Assembly: GCA_903875225.1 (NCBI GenBank)
Contig: CAIQVJ010000058.1
Coordinates: 62,001 to 126,000 of the forward strand
Reading direction: 5' to 3'
Origin: an uncultured Pseudomonadota bacterium
GTDB lineage: Bacteria; Myxococcota_A; UBA796; SXON01
Length of the DNA stretch: 64,000 nucleotides
In this document: one piece after another, positions 54,682 through 63,520 of the stretch
Position numbering within the stretch: the stretch's first letter is position 1
How the letters are laid out: every line of letters begins with the position of its first letter
The notes under the pieces: generated by a model
What the model was told of the DNA's origin: nothing
The model's database searches: none
What the model saw: only the letters and a program-made list of their open reading frames with translations
Translations under genes and position numbers: made by a program

Positions 54682-57294
54682 GTGCTCCTGTGGATCGCAC
54701 TCGCCCTGGCCGCGCCCGAGGACGCGCTCGATCCGGTCAGCGCACGGTTTTTTGCGCAGGCGACTGCGGACGAGGAGGCCGGCAGGTGGTCCTCCGCCGA
54801 GGCCGGCTACAAGCTCGTACACGGGAATGACGCGACCTTTCTCCCCGCGAGCCTCGGGCTCGCGCGGGCGCTCCTGGCCCAGGGTCACGCCGATCAGGCC
54901 GAGGCGCTGTACCGGTCGCTCGGCCTCGATCCCGACGCCGTAGAGGCCCTGGCGAGGCTGGTGGAGCCCCGGTCGCCCGCCGAGGCGTTGGGGCTGTGGA
55001 CGCAGTTGGAGACCCTCCGGCTCGGTGACCCGGGCCCGTGGTGCGCGGAGGCGCGGCTCCGGGCCCCGCTCGACGAAGGGCTCGAGGCGGCGCTGTCTGC
55101 GTGGGATCGGTGCGCCGTGCTCAGCGGGACCACCGCCCCCGACCTCGCGCCGTTGGACGTGATCCTCGACGTGCTGGCGCCCGCCGGAGTCGCGCTCGAC
55201 CCCGACAAGAGCGTCCAGGCGACCGCGCTGCTGGACGACGCCATCCGACGCTGGCCTGCGGTCGAACCCCTGCTGCAACCCCGCCGCGACCGGCTGGAGA
55301 TCGAGCGCTCGGCCCGGGACGTGGTGCTCGGCGGCTCTGTCGAGCTCTCGGGAGACGACACGGCGCGGATCCGGGAGGCGCGCGCCTTGTTGGTCACGGA
55401 CCCTGCGAGAGCCCGTGCGATCGCGGAGTCGATCGTGGGGCGCGCCCCCCGATCGGCAGAGGCTCACGCCGTGCTCTCCGACGCCGCCTGGGGGATCGAC
55501 TGGTCGGATGCCGAGGTGCACGCGCTGCTTGCCCGGGATCTCGATCCCGACGACGCCTCGAACCACCTGCGCGTCGCGCGCATCCTCCACGCCGCCTACG
55601 CCGGCCGGCGCGACGCCGAGGCCCTCACGGCGCTCCGGCAGGCAGCTGCGCTGCGCCCCGACGAGCCCGCGATCCTGCTGCAGCTCGCGGAGCTCGAGAG
55701 CGCCCGGGGCGAATGGGATCGCGCCGAAGCCGCGCTCGTGCGCTGGCTCCAGATCAACCCCGATACGACGCTCTCGGCGGCGGTCCAGGCCCGGCTGGAA
55801 GGCCTGCGCCGCGCCCCTCCGCCAGCGCGCACCCTGCCTCCCGTCACCCCGCCGGGGATCCCCGACGAGGCGCTCGCCGCGTGGCGCATCGCGCGTGTCT
55901 ACCTCGATCGTGGGGACCTCGCAGGCGCACGGGCCGAGCTCGACGTCGCGCTGGCGAGCGCCCCGAAGGTGCCCGCGTTGATGAACCTCGACGCTCGCCT
56001 GCGTCGTGAGTCCGGCGACGTGAAGGGCGCCATCCGGGCCTGGGAGGCCAGCCTCGCGGTCGACCCGGGGCAGGGGGACGTACAGCTCGCGCTCGGGGAG
56101 ACGCTCGACGCAAAGGGTGAGCCCGAGTCCGCCCTCGAGCACTACCGGCGCGCGGCCGAGGCGGGCGAGGCAGACGCGCATTTCTTCCTGGCGCGCTCCG
56201 CCGACACGGTCGGGGACTGGCAGACCGTCCAGAAGGAGCTCCAGGCCTTCGACAGCGCCGGCGGGCATGGTTCCCTGTACGCGGTCGCGGCTGGCGATCT
56301 CGCTGCCAAGGCCCACCGCCACGTCCTGACCGTGCGCGCTGTCGGGGCCGGGTTGCTGGTCGCAGTCGCCGGGCTGCCGCTCACCTGGCTCCTCTGGAGG
56401 CGCGGAGGCGTGGGCCTGCGCCAGATGCTGGACCAGGCCCCGGGCTCCTGGCACGACGCCGCTCGCATCCTCGCGGCGGTGCGTCACGAGGTGCTCAAGC
56501 ACAACACGACGGTGCTCCCGGACATCGCCGGGGCCCTCGAACACGGAGACGGCACCTCCTGGGAGGCGTGGCGCGGTGGGGCGGGTGACCTCCTCGCCCG
56601 GTTCGACGGGTACGTCGGGGCGCTGGAGTCGCTCGGCGCCCAGCACGGCGTGCGACTCGCTGCCGATCGCGATCCCATCCTGGCGCCGATGCGTGCTTCG
56701 CTCAAGGCGCTCGTTCGTGCCTCCCGCCGGGGGCGGGCTCCCCGCCCCGCGGATCTGCGCGCCCACAGCGAGGTGCTCAACGGCGAGGGGTACACCGCCC
56801 TGGGCACGCTCGTCACCGAGATCTGCATCCTCCCCGTGACCGCCGAGCACATCGAAAAGGTCTACGCGCGGGTGGCCGCCGAGCCGGGATTCGGAGGCGA
56901 CACGGCGCCGCTCACGGTCTCCGGCGAGCCGGGGCAGGTCCGGCTCTTTCGGGGAGACCTCGAGGACATCCTCGCGAACCTGTTCCGGAACGCGCTGGCC
57001 GCGGGAGCGACGCGGGTTGCGGTGGTCCTGGGGGAGGACAGCGACCCGATCACCGGCCATGCCTGGTTCGAGATCCGCGTGGAGGACGATGCGCCGGGGC
57101 AGCTCACCACCGCCATGATCCGCGGTCGCTACATCTCGCGTGGGCTCGGGCTGGCCGTGGACATGCTCAACCGTCATGGTGGGACAATCCGTGTGGATGC
57201 CCCCGCGGGCGCGCCCGGAGCCCGCCCCCACAAGGCCGTCGTCGTACAACTGCCCTCGGTGGAGGCAGCGTCCGTGGAGGTGGAGTGGAAGTGA
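54682..57294 (+). CDS. histidine kinase with extracytoplasmic TPR sensor array
   Basis: 870 residues, GTG start directly after the previous stop. A short signal-like N-terminus (LLWIALALAA) is followed by about 500 residues of TPR-type repeats, one transmembrane segment (about 552-573, VGAGLLVAVAGLPLTWLLW) and a cytoplasmic kinase part. His602 in AAVRHEVLKHNTTVL is the likely phosphoacceptor; the N box ANLFRNALAAGA (about 765) and RGLGLAVDMLNRHGG mark a GHKL ATPase. The TPRs would thus face the periplasm, an uncommon sensor. Expected partner is the NtrC-type regulator immediately upstream. Confidence 0.8.
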   Translation: MLLWIALALAAPEDALDPVSARFFAQATADEEAGRWSSAEAGYKLVHGNDATFLPASLGLARALLAQGHADQAEALYRSLGLDPDAVEALARLVEPRSPAEALGLWTQLETLRLGDPGPWCAEARLRAPLDEGLEAALSAWDRCAVLSGTTAPDLAPLDVILDVLAPAGVALDPDKSVQATALLDDAIRRWPAVEPLLQPRRDRLEIERSARDVVLGGSVELSGDDTARIREARALLVTDPARARAIAESIVGRAPRSAEAHAVLSDAAWGIDWSDAEVHALLARDLDPDDASNHLRVARILHAAYAGRRDAEALTALRQAAALRPDEPAILLQLAELESARGEWDRAEAALVRWLQINPDTTLSAAVQARLEGLRRAPPPARTLPPVTPPGIPDEALAAWRIARVYLDRGDLAGARAELDVALASAPKVPALMNLDARLRRESGDVKGAIRAWEASLAVDPGQGDVQLALGETLDAKGEPESALEHYRRAAEAGEADAHFFLARSADTVGDWQTVQKELQAFDSAGGHGSLYAVAAGDLAAKAHRHVLTVRAVGAGLLVAVAGLPLTWLLWRRGGVGLRQMLDQAPGSWHDAARILAAVRHEVLKHNTTVLPDIAGALEHGDGTSWEAWRGGAGDLLARFDGYVGALESLGAQHGVRLAADRDPILAPMRASLKALVRASRRGRAPRPADLRAHSEVLNGEGYTALGTLVTEICILPVTAEHIEKVYARVAAEPGFGGDTAPLTVSGEPGQVRLFRGDLEDILANLFRNALAAGATRVAVVLGEDSDPITGHAWFEIRVEDDAPGQLTTAMIRGRYISRGLGLAVDMLNRHGGTIRVDAPAGAPGARPHKAVVVQLPSVEAASVEVEWK

Positions 57295-57360
57295 CATGAG
57301 CGGGCTGGCGGTGGGGGCCCTCGCCCCACAGACAGACCAGACCGGGATACCTTCAGGCGC

Positions 57361-57828
57361 ATGCTGAAGCGTCTGGTCAACCTCCCCTTCGCGGTCGCCG
57401 GCAAGGCGGCGCGTGCCTATCAGGCTCGGGAGGACGCCCGGACTGCGGCTGCGTTCGGCCGGGCCGAGGATCCAGGCATGGTGGCGAACAACACCCACGT
57501 GCTGCCCGCTGTGAGCACCCCGCGGGATGCTGTCCAGATGCGCGTCGCAGCGCTGGGTGCCGGGACCGTGCATTGGGTGGATGTGCGCGACGAGGCCGAG
57601 CGCGACGAGTGGATCGAAGGGGCCACGCACATGCCGATCCTCACGGCGAACGTGCGTGTGAGCGAACTGCCCCCAGACGAGACGGTGGTGGTGTATTGCG
57701 ACGACGGCGTGCGATCGACGCAGGTGGCGTGCTTCTTCCGGGACCGTGGGATGGAGGACACCTGGGCGCTGGAAGGGGGTCTGGCGGCGTGGAAGGCTGC
57801 TGGGCGACCGACCCGGAAGCGAACGTGA
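57361..57828 (+). CDS. rhodanese-domain protein
   Basis: 155 residues. Single rhodanese domain (about 50-150) with DVRDEAERDEW and active-site loop CDDGVRST, Cys113 as persulfide carrier. No signal peptide. May transfer sulfur from thiosulfate or a persulfide in the cytoplasm. 66 bp after the kinase; its TGA overlaps the GTG of the next lipoprotein gene. Confidence 0.88.
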   Translation: MLKRLVNLPFAVAGKAARAYQAREDARTAAAFGRAEDPGMVANNTHVLPAVSTPRDAVQMRVAALGAGTVHWVDVRDEAERDEWIEGATHMPILTANVRVSELPPDETVVVYCDDGVRSTQVACFFRDRGMEDTWALEGGLAAWKAAGRPTRKRT

Positions 57829-58436
57829 AGCGTCCGAGCGGCGCACGCCTCCGCTGGGCGGTGATGGGCGTCGGCTTCATCGGGATCGTGCTCGGGTGCG
57901 CCCAGGTGGACACCTACAAGCAGAAGGCGGTCTCGCTCGCCGAGCAGGCCAGGCGCAAGGCCACGACCCCTCCGATGCCGTGCGATGCGAAGGTCCCCGA
58001 CGATCCTGCGACCTCGTGCGTGACCGGAAAGCTCTGGTGTGGCGCGACGGTGGAAGGCACCACGCTCGGGGGGCACCACGACTGGGACGGCGACTTCTAC
58101 AACGCGAAGTTCTGTACTCCCGGGGGTGACTATTCCGGTCCGGAGCGGGTCTATGCGCTCGACGTGCCCGAATATACGAGCGCGATCGTGGAGCTGCAGT
58201 CCGACTGTGTGGACCTCGACCTGTTCGCGTTCGCCTTCACCTGGTCCAGCGGGGACTGTCCGGGCATGGATCACAACATCCCCAACTGCGACAGCAACGT
58301 GGCGAGCGGTGGCGGCGAGATCGAGCTGCAGACCTTCCAGAACCCCGGTGCCTACTTGATCGGGGTGGACGGGAAGAACGGCGAGTCGGGCACCTTTCGC
58401 CTGACGGTGCGGTGCGAGGACCTGGCTCGGCGGTGA
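57825..58436 (+). CDS. Cys-rich lipoprotein, PPC-like domain
   Basis: 203 residues from GTG 57825, overlapping the rhodanese stop by 4 bp. Signal peptide ends in IVLGC (Cys25). The mature part has eight or more cysteines and a beta-sandwich pattern (VYALDVPEYTSAIVELQSDC, FQNPGAYLIGVDG, ESGTFRLTV) resembling bacterial pre-peptidase C-terminal domains. No catalytic motif. Probably periplasmic or outer-membrane attached; function unknown. Stop overlaps the GTG of the GT2 gene. Confidence 0.75.
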   Translation: MKRPSGARLRWAVMGVGFIGIVLGCAQVDTYKQKAVSLAEQARRKATTPPMPCDAKVPDDPATSCVTGKLWCGATVEGTTLGGHHDWDGDFYNAKFCTPGGDYSGPERVYALDVPEYTSAIVELQSDCVDLDLFAFAFTWSSGDCPGMDHNIPNCDSNVASGGGEIELQTFQNPGAYLIGVDGKNGESGTFRLTVRCEDLARR

Positions 58437-59164
58437 ACGTGGCGATGGTGGATCTCACCGTGGTCATCCCCGTCTGGAACGAGGCGGGCCGTGTGGCCTC
58501 GGGCATCGCAGGGTTCTCGAAATTGTGGGGCATGCTCCCGCGAGGCGCCTGGTCCACCGTGGAATGCCTGGTCGTGGACGACGGCTCCACAGACGGGACC
58601 GGGCGCATTGCGGAAGCGGCTGCGGGCCCGGGTGTTCGCGTCCTCACCGCCCCGCATCGTGGCAAGGGCGCCGCCATTCGTCGGGGCGTGGTCGAGAGTC
58701 GGGGGCGACGGATCCTGGTCGTGGATGTGGACTGGAGCGTGGCGCCGGGGCAGGTTGCGGAGCTGCTGAGGGTACAGGGCCAGGTGGTCTGCGCCTCCCG
58801 TGAGGGGCATGGGGCGCGGCGAATCGGTGAGCCCGCGTGGCGCCACCTGCTCGGACGGGGTTTCAACCGGGTCGTGCAGCAGTTCGTGCTGGCAGGCGTT
58901 CAGGACAGTCAATGCGGATGCAAGGCGTTCGATCATGAGGTCGCGATGGACCTCTTCGGGCGGTTGACCATCGAGGGGTGGGCGTTTGACGTCGAGTTGT
59001 TGACCATGGCGTACGCACATGGCTACTCGGTGCGTGAGGTTCCGATCGTGTGGCGGCACGATGCAGACAGCCGGGTGGGTGTGCTAACGGACGGCTGGGC
59101 GATGTTCCGGGACGTGCGGAAGGTCCGTCGGAACCTGCGCGCCGGCGTCTACTTCAACAAGTAG
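58433..59164 (+). CDS. family 2 glycosyltransferase, dolichyl/polyprenyl-phosphate glucosyltransferase-like
   Basis: 243 residues from GTG 58433 (ATG 58445 also possible). GT-A fold: VVIPVWNEAGR, VVDDGSTDGTG, VVDVDWS in the DxD position, and DSQCGCKAF then WAFDVELL as in ALG5/DPM-type enzymes. Likely moves a sugar from a nucleotide donor to polyprenyl phosphate at the inner membrane. Its 3' end overlaps the convergent membrane protein gene by 16 bp, whose product could use the lipid-linked sugar. Confidence 0.9.
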   Translation: MNVAMVDLTVVIPVWNEAGRVASGIAGFSKLWGMLPRGAWSTVECLVVDDGSTDGTGRIAEAAAGPGVRVLTAPHRGKGAAIRRGVVESRGRRILVVDVDWSVAPGQVAELLRVQGQVVCASREGHGARRIGEPAWRHLLGRGFNRVVQQFVLAGVQDSQCGCKAFDHEVAMDLFGRLTIEGWAFDVELLTMAYAHGYSVREVPIVWRHDADSRVGVLTDGWAMFRDVRKVRRNLRAGVYFNK

Positions 59165-60921
59165 ACGTCGATGCCGGCGATGGTGGTGGGGGCCCCCCAG
59201 GGCGCGAGGAGGTCCCGGGCGGCCCGATAGCGCGTCTGGCTCTCGAAGTGGGCCTTGTCGACCAGGATGCCGATGAACCCGTCGCTGACGAGCCGGCCGC
59301 GGTCCGCCTCGATCCGGGTCGGGTCCTTGACCTCCACCTTGAGGCGACCGTAGGGCTTCTCGGCCGCCAGCAGCGCCGCTGTGTAGTTGTTCTCCTTCAG
59401 GTAGCGCGCCGGAAACCCGATCACCTCGTCCGCGATCGGGCGGCCATGGATCAGTTGATCGAGGAAGTGCGTTCGTTGAAAGCGGTCTGTGCCCAGATCG
59501 AAATACGGCAGGGAGATGATTGCACCGGGCGGCAGCAGCGTTTCCAACTGGAACACGGCGGGGCTGATCGTGAGCGGGGCGACTGGCATCGGCACGGGCA
59601 CAGGCGAGAGCCAGATCGTCTCTGTGAGCCAGACGGCGAGGGCCAGCGGCCCGAACCCCACGCCCACGCGCCGCTCGATGGCGTCGACCCCGAACGCCGC
59701 ACATACGGCGAGGCCGAGCGCGGCCGGGATGGCGTAGCGGAAGGGCTCCTGGAGCAGGGCCGTGCCGGGCCAGAACCGCAGCAGGCCGAGCCAGACCGGG
59801 TTGTTGGCGGTGGGCGAGGCGAGCGTGAGGGTGATGGGCGTGAACGGGCCTATGGAAGCCGCGACGCAGAACAGGGTGACCCCCCACCACATCCCGACCG
59901 GCAGGCGGCGGCGTTGGAGGACGACCGCAGCGAGCCCGAGCGCAAACAGGCTCAGCCCCGGCGAAAAAGCCCGGTAGTAGCGGCTTCCGGCCTCCCGGGA
60001 GAGCAGCTTGTCCTTCCCGACGGCGACGTAGTCCGAGAGGAACGCTGTGTACCGATCGCGGTTCGCGGGCGCGAGGTAGGGAAACGGCGCGACGTTGCGC
60101 GTAGCGGCGATCATGTCGTCCGACATCTGGCTGTCGTCGGCCGTCATGAGCTGCCGCATTCGCAGTGCATAGGGCCCCGCCACCAGGGCGGAGGCGAGGA
60201 TGACGGCCCCGAGGGCTCCAGCGACTCTCCCCCAGGGCGCGGGGGTGGGGGCTTTTGTCGTGCTGGCGCCATGGGTGCGCAGCATGTTCACGAACGGGAT
60301 CAGCGGAAGCGCGACGATCGAGAAGACGACGGCGTTGTAGGGGCACGTCACGAAGCCCAGCCCGACCCAGGCCCCCGCGACCACACCGTCACGCCAGCCC
60401 GTGCGAAGGGAGGCCAGGCCCGATCGCAACGCGAGGATCCAGGGCCAGAGGTTGAGCATGTCGGTCACGGCGCCGGCCACGCAGTACATGAGCACGACGG
60501 GGGTCAACGCGAAGGCGACCGCGCCGTGGAGTGCTGCCCATCGCGACGGGACCAGCGTGCGCAGGAGCGCGCGCATCGCGAGCATGTTCGCGAACAGCTG
60601 CGCGTAGATCAGCGTGTTGTACGCCCATACCCTTCCGAGCGCCGGCCGAAGCAGCGCGGTCACGAGCGTGCCCATGGGGTCCGGGTTGTTCAGGCTGCCG
60701 GCGTTCGGCCAGCCGATCGAGTCGATGCGCCCCCCGAAGAACCCGTCACGCCAGAAGGTCTCGAACACCCACAGCTTCACCGGCACCTCGGAGTGCACGT
60801 CCGCAAGCAGGGACCCGGGCGAACCGGCGAGCGAGAGCAGCGGCAGGGCGGCGCACACCGCCAGGAGGGCGAAGTCCGGCTGGAACGCTGCCCGGGTCGC
60901 TGCGCGAAGTCGATCCAGCAT
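59149..60921 (-). CDS. multi-pass membrane protein, GT-C/YfhO-like
   Basis: 590 residues with about ten to twelve hydrophobic segments to residue ~430 and a soluble C-terminal domain. An Asp-x-His (ADVHSEVP) in the first external loop resembles the catalytic loop layout of GT-C glycosyltransferases, which use polyprenyl-phosphate sugars. No closer family can be named. Convergent with and overlapping the polyprenyl-phosphate sugar synthase gene, which suggests a functional link. Confidence 0.72.
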   Translation of the reverse strand: MLDRLRAATRAAFQPDFALLAVCAALPLLSLAGSPGSLLADVHSEVPVKLWVFETFWRDGFFGGRIDSIGWPNAGSLNNPDPMGTLVTALLRPALGRVWAYNTLIYAQLFANMLAMRALLRTLVPSRWAALHGAVAFALTPVVLMYCVAGAVTDMLNLWPWILALRSGLASLRTGWRDGVVAGAWVGLGFVTCPYNAVVFSIVALPLIPFVNMLRTHGASTTKAPTPAPWGRVAGALGAVILASALVAGPYALRMRQLMTADDSQMSDDMIAATRNVAPFPYLAPANRDRYTAFLSDYVAVGKDKLLSREAGSRYYRAFSPGLSLFALGLAAVVLQRRRLPVGMWWGVTLFCVAASIGPFTPITLTLASPTANNPVWLGLLRFWPGTALLQEPFRYAIPAALGLAVCAAFGVDAIERRVGVGFGPLALAVWLTETIWLSPVPVPMPVAPLTISPAVFQLETLLPPGAIISLPYFDLGTDRFQRTHFLDQLIHGRPIADEVIGFPARYLKENNYTAALLAAEKPYGRLKVEVKDPTRIEADRGRLVSDGFIGILVDKAHFESQTRYRAARDLLAPWGAPTTIAGIDVYLLK

Positions 60922-60950
60922 CGTGGGGCGGACCCCCCCGCCTGTCGGAG

Positions 60951-61853
60951 CTACCAGCCGGCCACGAGCTGGCGCGGGTTCGCGAACGCTGTCAGCAGCA
61001 CGCGGGCCTCGAGATCAACCCACAGGAGGAACTCTCCCTTGTCGGTCACCCCATGAGCGACGGCGAGCTGGTTCGGAGCGGCGTGGGTCAGGCGTTGCAG
61101 TACCAGCGCGGCGCCCACTGCATACTCCACCTGGTGCGTAGCGAGGAAGCGCGCGCGGTGGGAGCGCCACAGGGCGGTGAGGCTCTTGCGGTCTTCGGCG
61201 AACATCGCGTTCGCCACGTAGACCTGCGCCCCGGGCAGGTTCGACCCGAGCACTGCCTGGACGACGTCGCCGAGCTGATCCTCGGTCACGATGGGCGCGG
61301 CGAAGCTCGGGGCCGGGGGCACGGGGGCCGGCGCCACGGGCGCAGCGGCGGGCGCAGGAGCGAGGGTGGGCGCAGGCGTCGCGGCGGGCTGGGCTGGCTT
61401 CGACGCCGCAGCGGCCTGGGGGGCCCTGGCGGTGGCGGGCGTCGGGGCGGCGCTCTGTTCAGCCTCCTGCCGCCGGGCGGCCTCCATCGCCTCGAGCGCG
61501 GAGAGCTTGCGGGTGGGCGGGGGCGCAGCCGCCACGCCGCGCACCACGGGCTTGCCCTCGGCGGGCCTGGGTTCGGCGCGGGGGCGCTCCTCTGCGGGGG
61601 GGCGCGCCGGGGCAGCGCCGGCCTTGGCCACAGCAGCCTTTGCGAGCGCCTTCGCGAGCTGGCGGGGGTCCGGGCCCGAGCTGGGGGAGGGCGGGAGCAC
61701 CGGCGGCGGCATGGGCCGACTCACGGGCTTCGTTGCGCGCAGGTGTCCGGGCTCGGGCGTATCGCTGGGGCCCGAAGGGGGGTCCGTGGGTTGCGCAGAG
61801 TGAACGAACAGGCTGGAAAGCGGGTCCTTTTTCGGGGGGTTCTGCGTAGACAA
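60951..61853 (-). CDS. Ala/Pro-rich protein with conserved-looking C-terminal domain
   Basis: 300 residues. Residues about 1-180 are low-complexity Pro/Ala/Arg/Lys sequence, probably disordered. Residues about 185-300 look folded (DQLGDVVQAVLGSNLPGAQVYV, TALWRSHRARFLATHQVEYA, GEFLLWVDLEARVLLTAF). No signal peptide, no family recognised. Lies 29 bp upstream of the membrane protein on the same strand. Confidence 0.68.
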   Translation of the reverse strand: MSTQNPPKKDPLSSLFVHSAQPTDPPSGPSDTPEPGHLRATKPVSRPMPPPVLPPSPSSGPDPRQLAKALAKAAVAKAGAAPARPPAEERPRAEPRPAEGKPVVRGVAAAPPPTRKLSALEAMEAARRQEAEQSAAPTPATARAPQAAAASKPAQPAATPAPTLAPAPAAAPVAPAPVPPAPSFAAPIVTEDQLGDVVQAVLGSNLPGAQVYVANAMFAEDRKSLTALWRSHRARFLATHQVEYAVGAALVLQRLTHAAPNQLAVAHGVTDKGEFLLWVDLEARVLLTAFANPRQLVAGW

Positions 61854-61919
61854 CTGGAACGCTCCTCAGTGGCAAGTCAATGTGCGCCGGAAAGGTCCGG
61901 ACGGCGAGTCAAAATCCAG

Positions 61920-62360
61920 TCAGGGCGTGGCATCCGCGGCGTCGAGACGCCGGGTGTAGAGCGCTCGCCAGCGCTCGGGCGCGGCGCGGGCGAACGGCTC
62001 CAGGACTGTGCGCGTCTCGGGGTTCGCGAGGCTGGTGGTCAGCACGGCAAGCCCGAGCCCGCCGAAGTCCTCGTCGGTGAACCAGGGGGTGACCCACCCG
62101 ATGAAGCGGGGGTCGGCGGGGAAAAGCTCGGTGAGGCAGCCCGCCGCACGGAGCGGCACCCAGGCAGGCGCGATGTCGGTCACCGCGATGGCGTGCAGGG
62201 TCGCCGCCAGGTCCGGATCGGCTGGCAGCGCGGCGCAGGGGGCGGGATCCCTCGCGCGGAGCGCATGGATCACGGGGTTGTCGTTGGTGAGCACAGGCTC
62301 GTCCGCCCACGCGGGGCCGGGGCCGAACAGGGGGAGCAGCAGCGACAGGGTGGACAGCAT
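61920..62360 (-). CDS. small exported protein of unknown function
   Basis: 146 residues. Signal peptide MLSTLSLLLPLFGPGPAWA with cleavage after AWA, then a helical, HEAT-like mature part (DPDLAATLHAIAVTDIAPAWVP, LTTSLANPETRTVLEPFARA). Two cysteines (PCAAL, AGCLTE). Two bases after the protease gene stop, so probably cotranscribed. No family recognised. Confidence 0.7.
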   Translation of the reverse strand: MLSTLSLLLPLFGPGPAWADEPVLTNDNPVIHALRARDPAPCAALPADPDLAATLHAIAVTDIAPAWVPLRAAGCLTELFPADPRFIGWVTPWFTDEDFGGLGLAVLTTSLANPETRTVLEPFARAAPERWRALYTRRLDAADATP

Positions 62361-62362
62361 GG

Positions 62363-63511
62363 CTAGTCAACCCCCACGTAACGTTGCATGATCCCGACCT
62401 GCCCGTCGGTGAGCTGATCCTGTGCTTCGCAGTCCGTCATCGACGTGCACACGGGATAGGGGAACATCAGGTTCGTACCCAGCTTCTCCTCGCACGAGCC
62501 CATGTCGGTGCAGTCGTTGGTGTCCTCGACCGCGTCCCAGTTCTGCCAGCCGTCCTCCACCGGATGGAACATCCCGAGGTAGTGTCCGGTCTCGTGCGCC
62601 ATCGTCTCGCCGAGGATGCCGATCTCGCCGTCCGAGAATTTTCCGTTCGCGCCGGCGTGGGCGATCCAGGAGATCTCCACCGCCGAGATCTCGGTCGGCA
62701 CGATGGGCCCCGGGATGGCGGCGGCCTCTCCGTACACGTACGCGTCTCCCGCGATGAGGTCGCCGACCACCATGAGCAGGGAGTAGTCGGCGTGCTCTGC
62801 GAGGAGGGTCTGGTACTCCGCAACGCCCTCGTAGGTGTCGGGCAGGGCGGGGTCGACGTCGATGTCCGCGTATTCGACCGTCAGGTCCACTCCCCACTTC
62901 GCGTAGAGCTCCTGCCAGTAGGCGACCCCGCGCTCGATCGCGTCCACGACCCCGTCCTGGTCCCTCACCCCGGTGCAGTACGCCAGGATTGCGTGTACCG
63001 AACCGGAGTCCAGGGCGTCGTCCTTCCGGTACGCGATGGTCACGTCCACGTCGGTCTTTCCATCGTAGTTGTAGGTGCGGTCCAGGGTGTCGCCGGCAAG
63101 CGTCCAGATGCCGGGCTTCATCACGCCGTCCTGCGCCCGGATCGGCCAGTTGAGGGTGCTCACGTGCTCGGCCCCGTATACGGCCTCGGTGAGCGAATGG
63201 TGTCCACCGGCCCAGTCCTCCCAGTCCAGCGCAGTGTTCCCGTCGGGATCGATGAGCTGCTCCGTGCCCACGATCCCGTTCTTGTGATCGGAGAGCACGA
63301 TCTGCACGCGTTCACCCTCGCGGACCTCGAAGTCCACGTCGAACAGTCCGTGGTTGTTCGACGTCACCGTCTGGGTCTCGACGCGGAAGGTCTCGGGAGG
63401 GTTGTCCCCCGTGTCGTCACCGTTGTGGTGCGTGCCTGCATGCTTGCACCCAGCCAGCAGGCCCATCAACGTAATCAACAGGAGGGGGCGTGGGGTGGTC
63501 ACCCGCGCCAC
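62363..63511 (-). CDS. lipoprotein metzincin zinc metalloprotease
   Basis: 382 residues. Signal peptide ends LLAGC (Cys22), then His/Asp-rich linker and a beta domain (about 45-160). Catalytic domain about 170-382 with HETGHYLGMFH (His306, Glu307, His310, His316), the extended HExxHxxGxxH zinc site, and Met349 in TNLMFPYP as Met-turn, so it is a metzincin, M43-like by eye. Several Cys pairs near the site. Likely a periplasmic or surface peptidase. Downstream of the helicase gene by 9 bp on the same strand. Confidence 0.9.
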   Translation of the reverse strand: MARVTTPRPLLLITLMGLLAGCKHAGTHHNGDDTGDNPPETFRVETQTVTSNNHGLFDVDFEVREGERVQIVLSDHKNGIVGTEQLIDPDGNTALDWEDWAGGHHSLTEAVYGAEHVSTLNWPIRAQDGVMKPGIWTLAGDTLDRTYNYDGKTDVDVTIAYRKDDALDSGSVHAILAYCTGVRDQDGVVDAIERGVAYWQELYAKWGVDLTVEYADIDVDPALPDTYEGVAEYQTLLAEHADYSLLMVVGDLIAGDAYVYGEAAAIPGPIVPTEISAVEISWIAHAGANGKFSDGEIGILGETMAHETGHYLGMFHPVEDGWQNWDAVEDTNDCTDMGSCEEKLGTNLMFPYPVCTSMTDCEAQDQLTDGQVGIMQRYVGVD

Positions 63512-63520
63512 GTATCTCGC

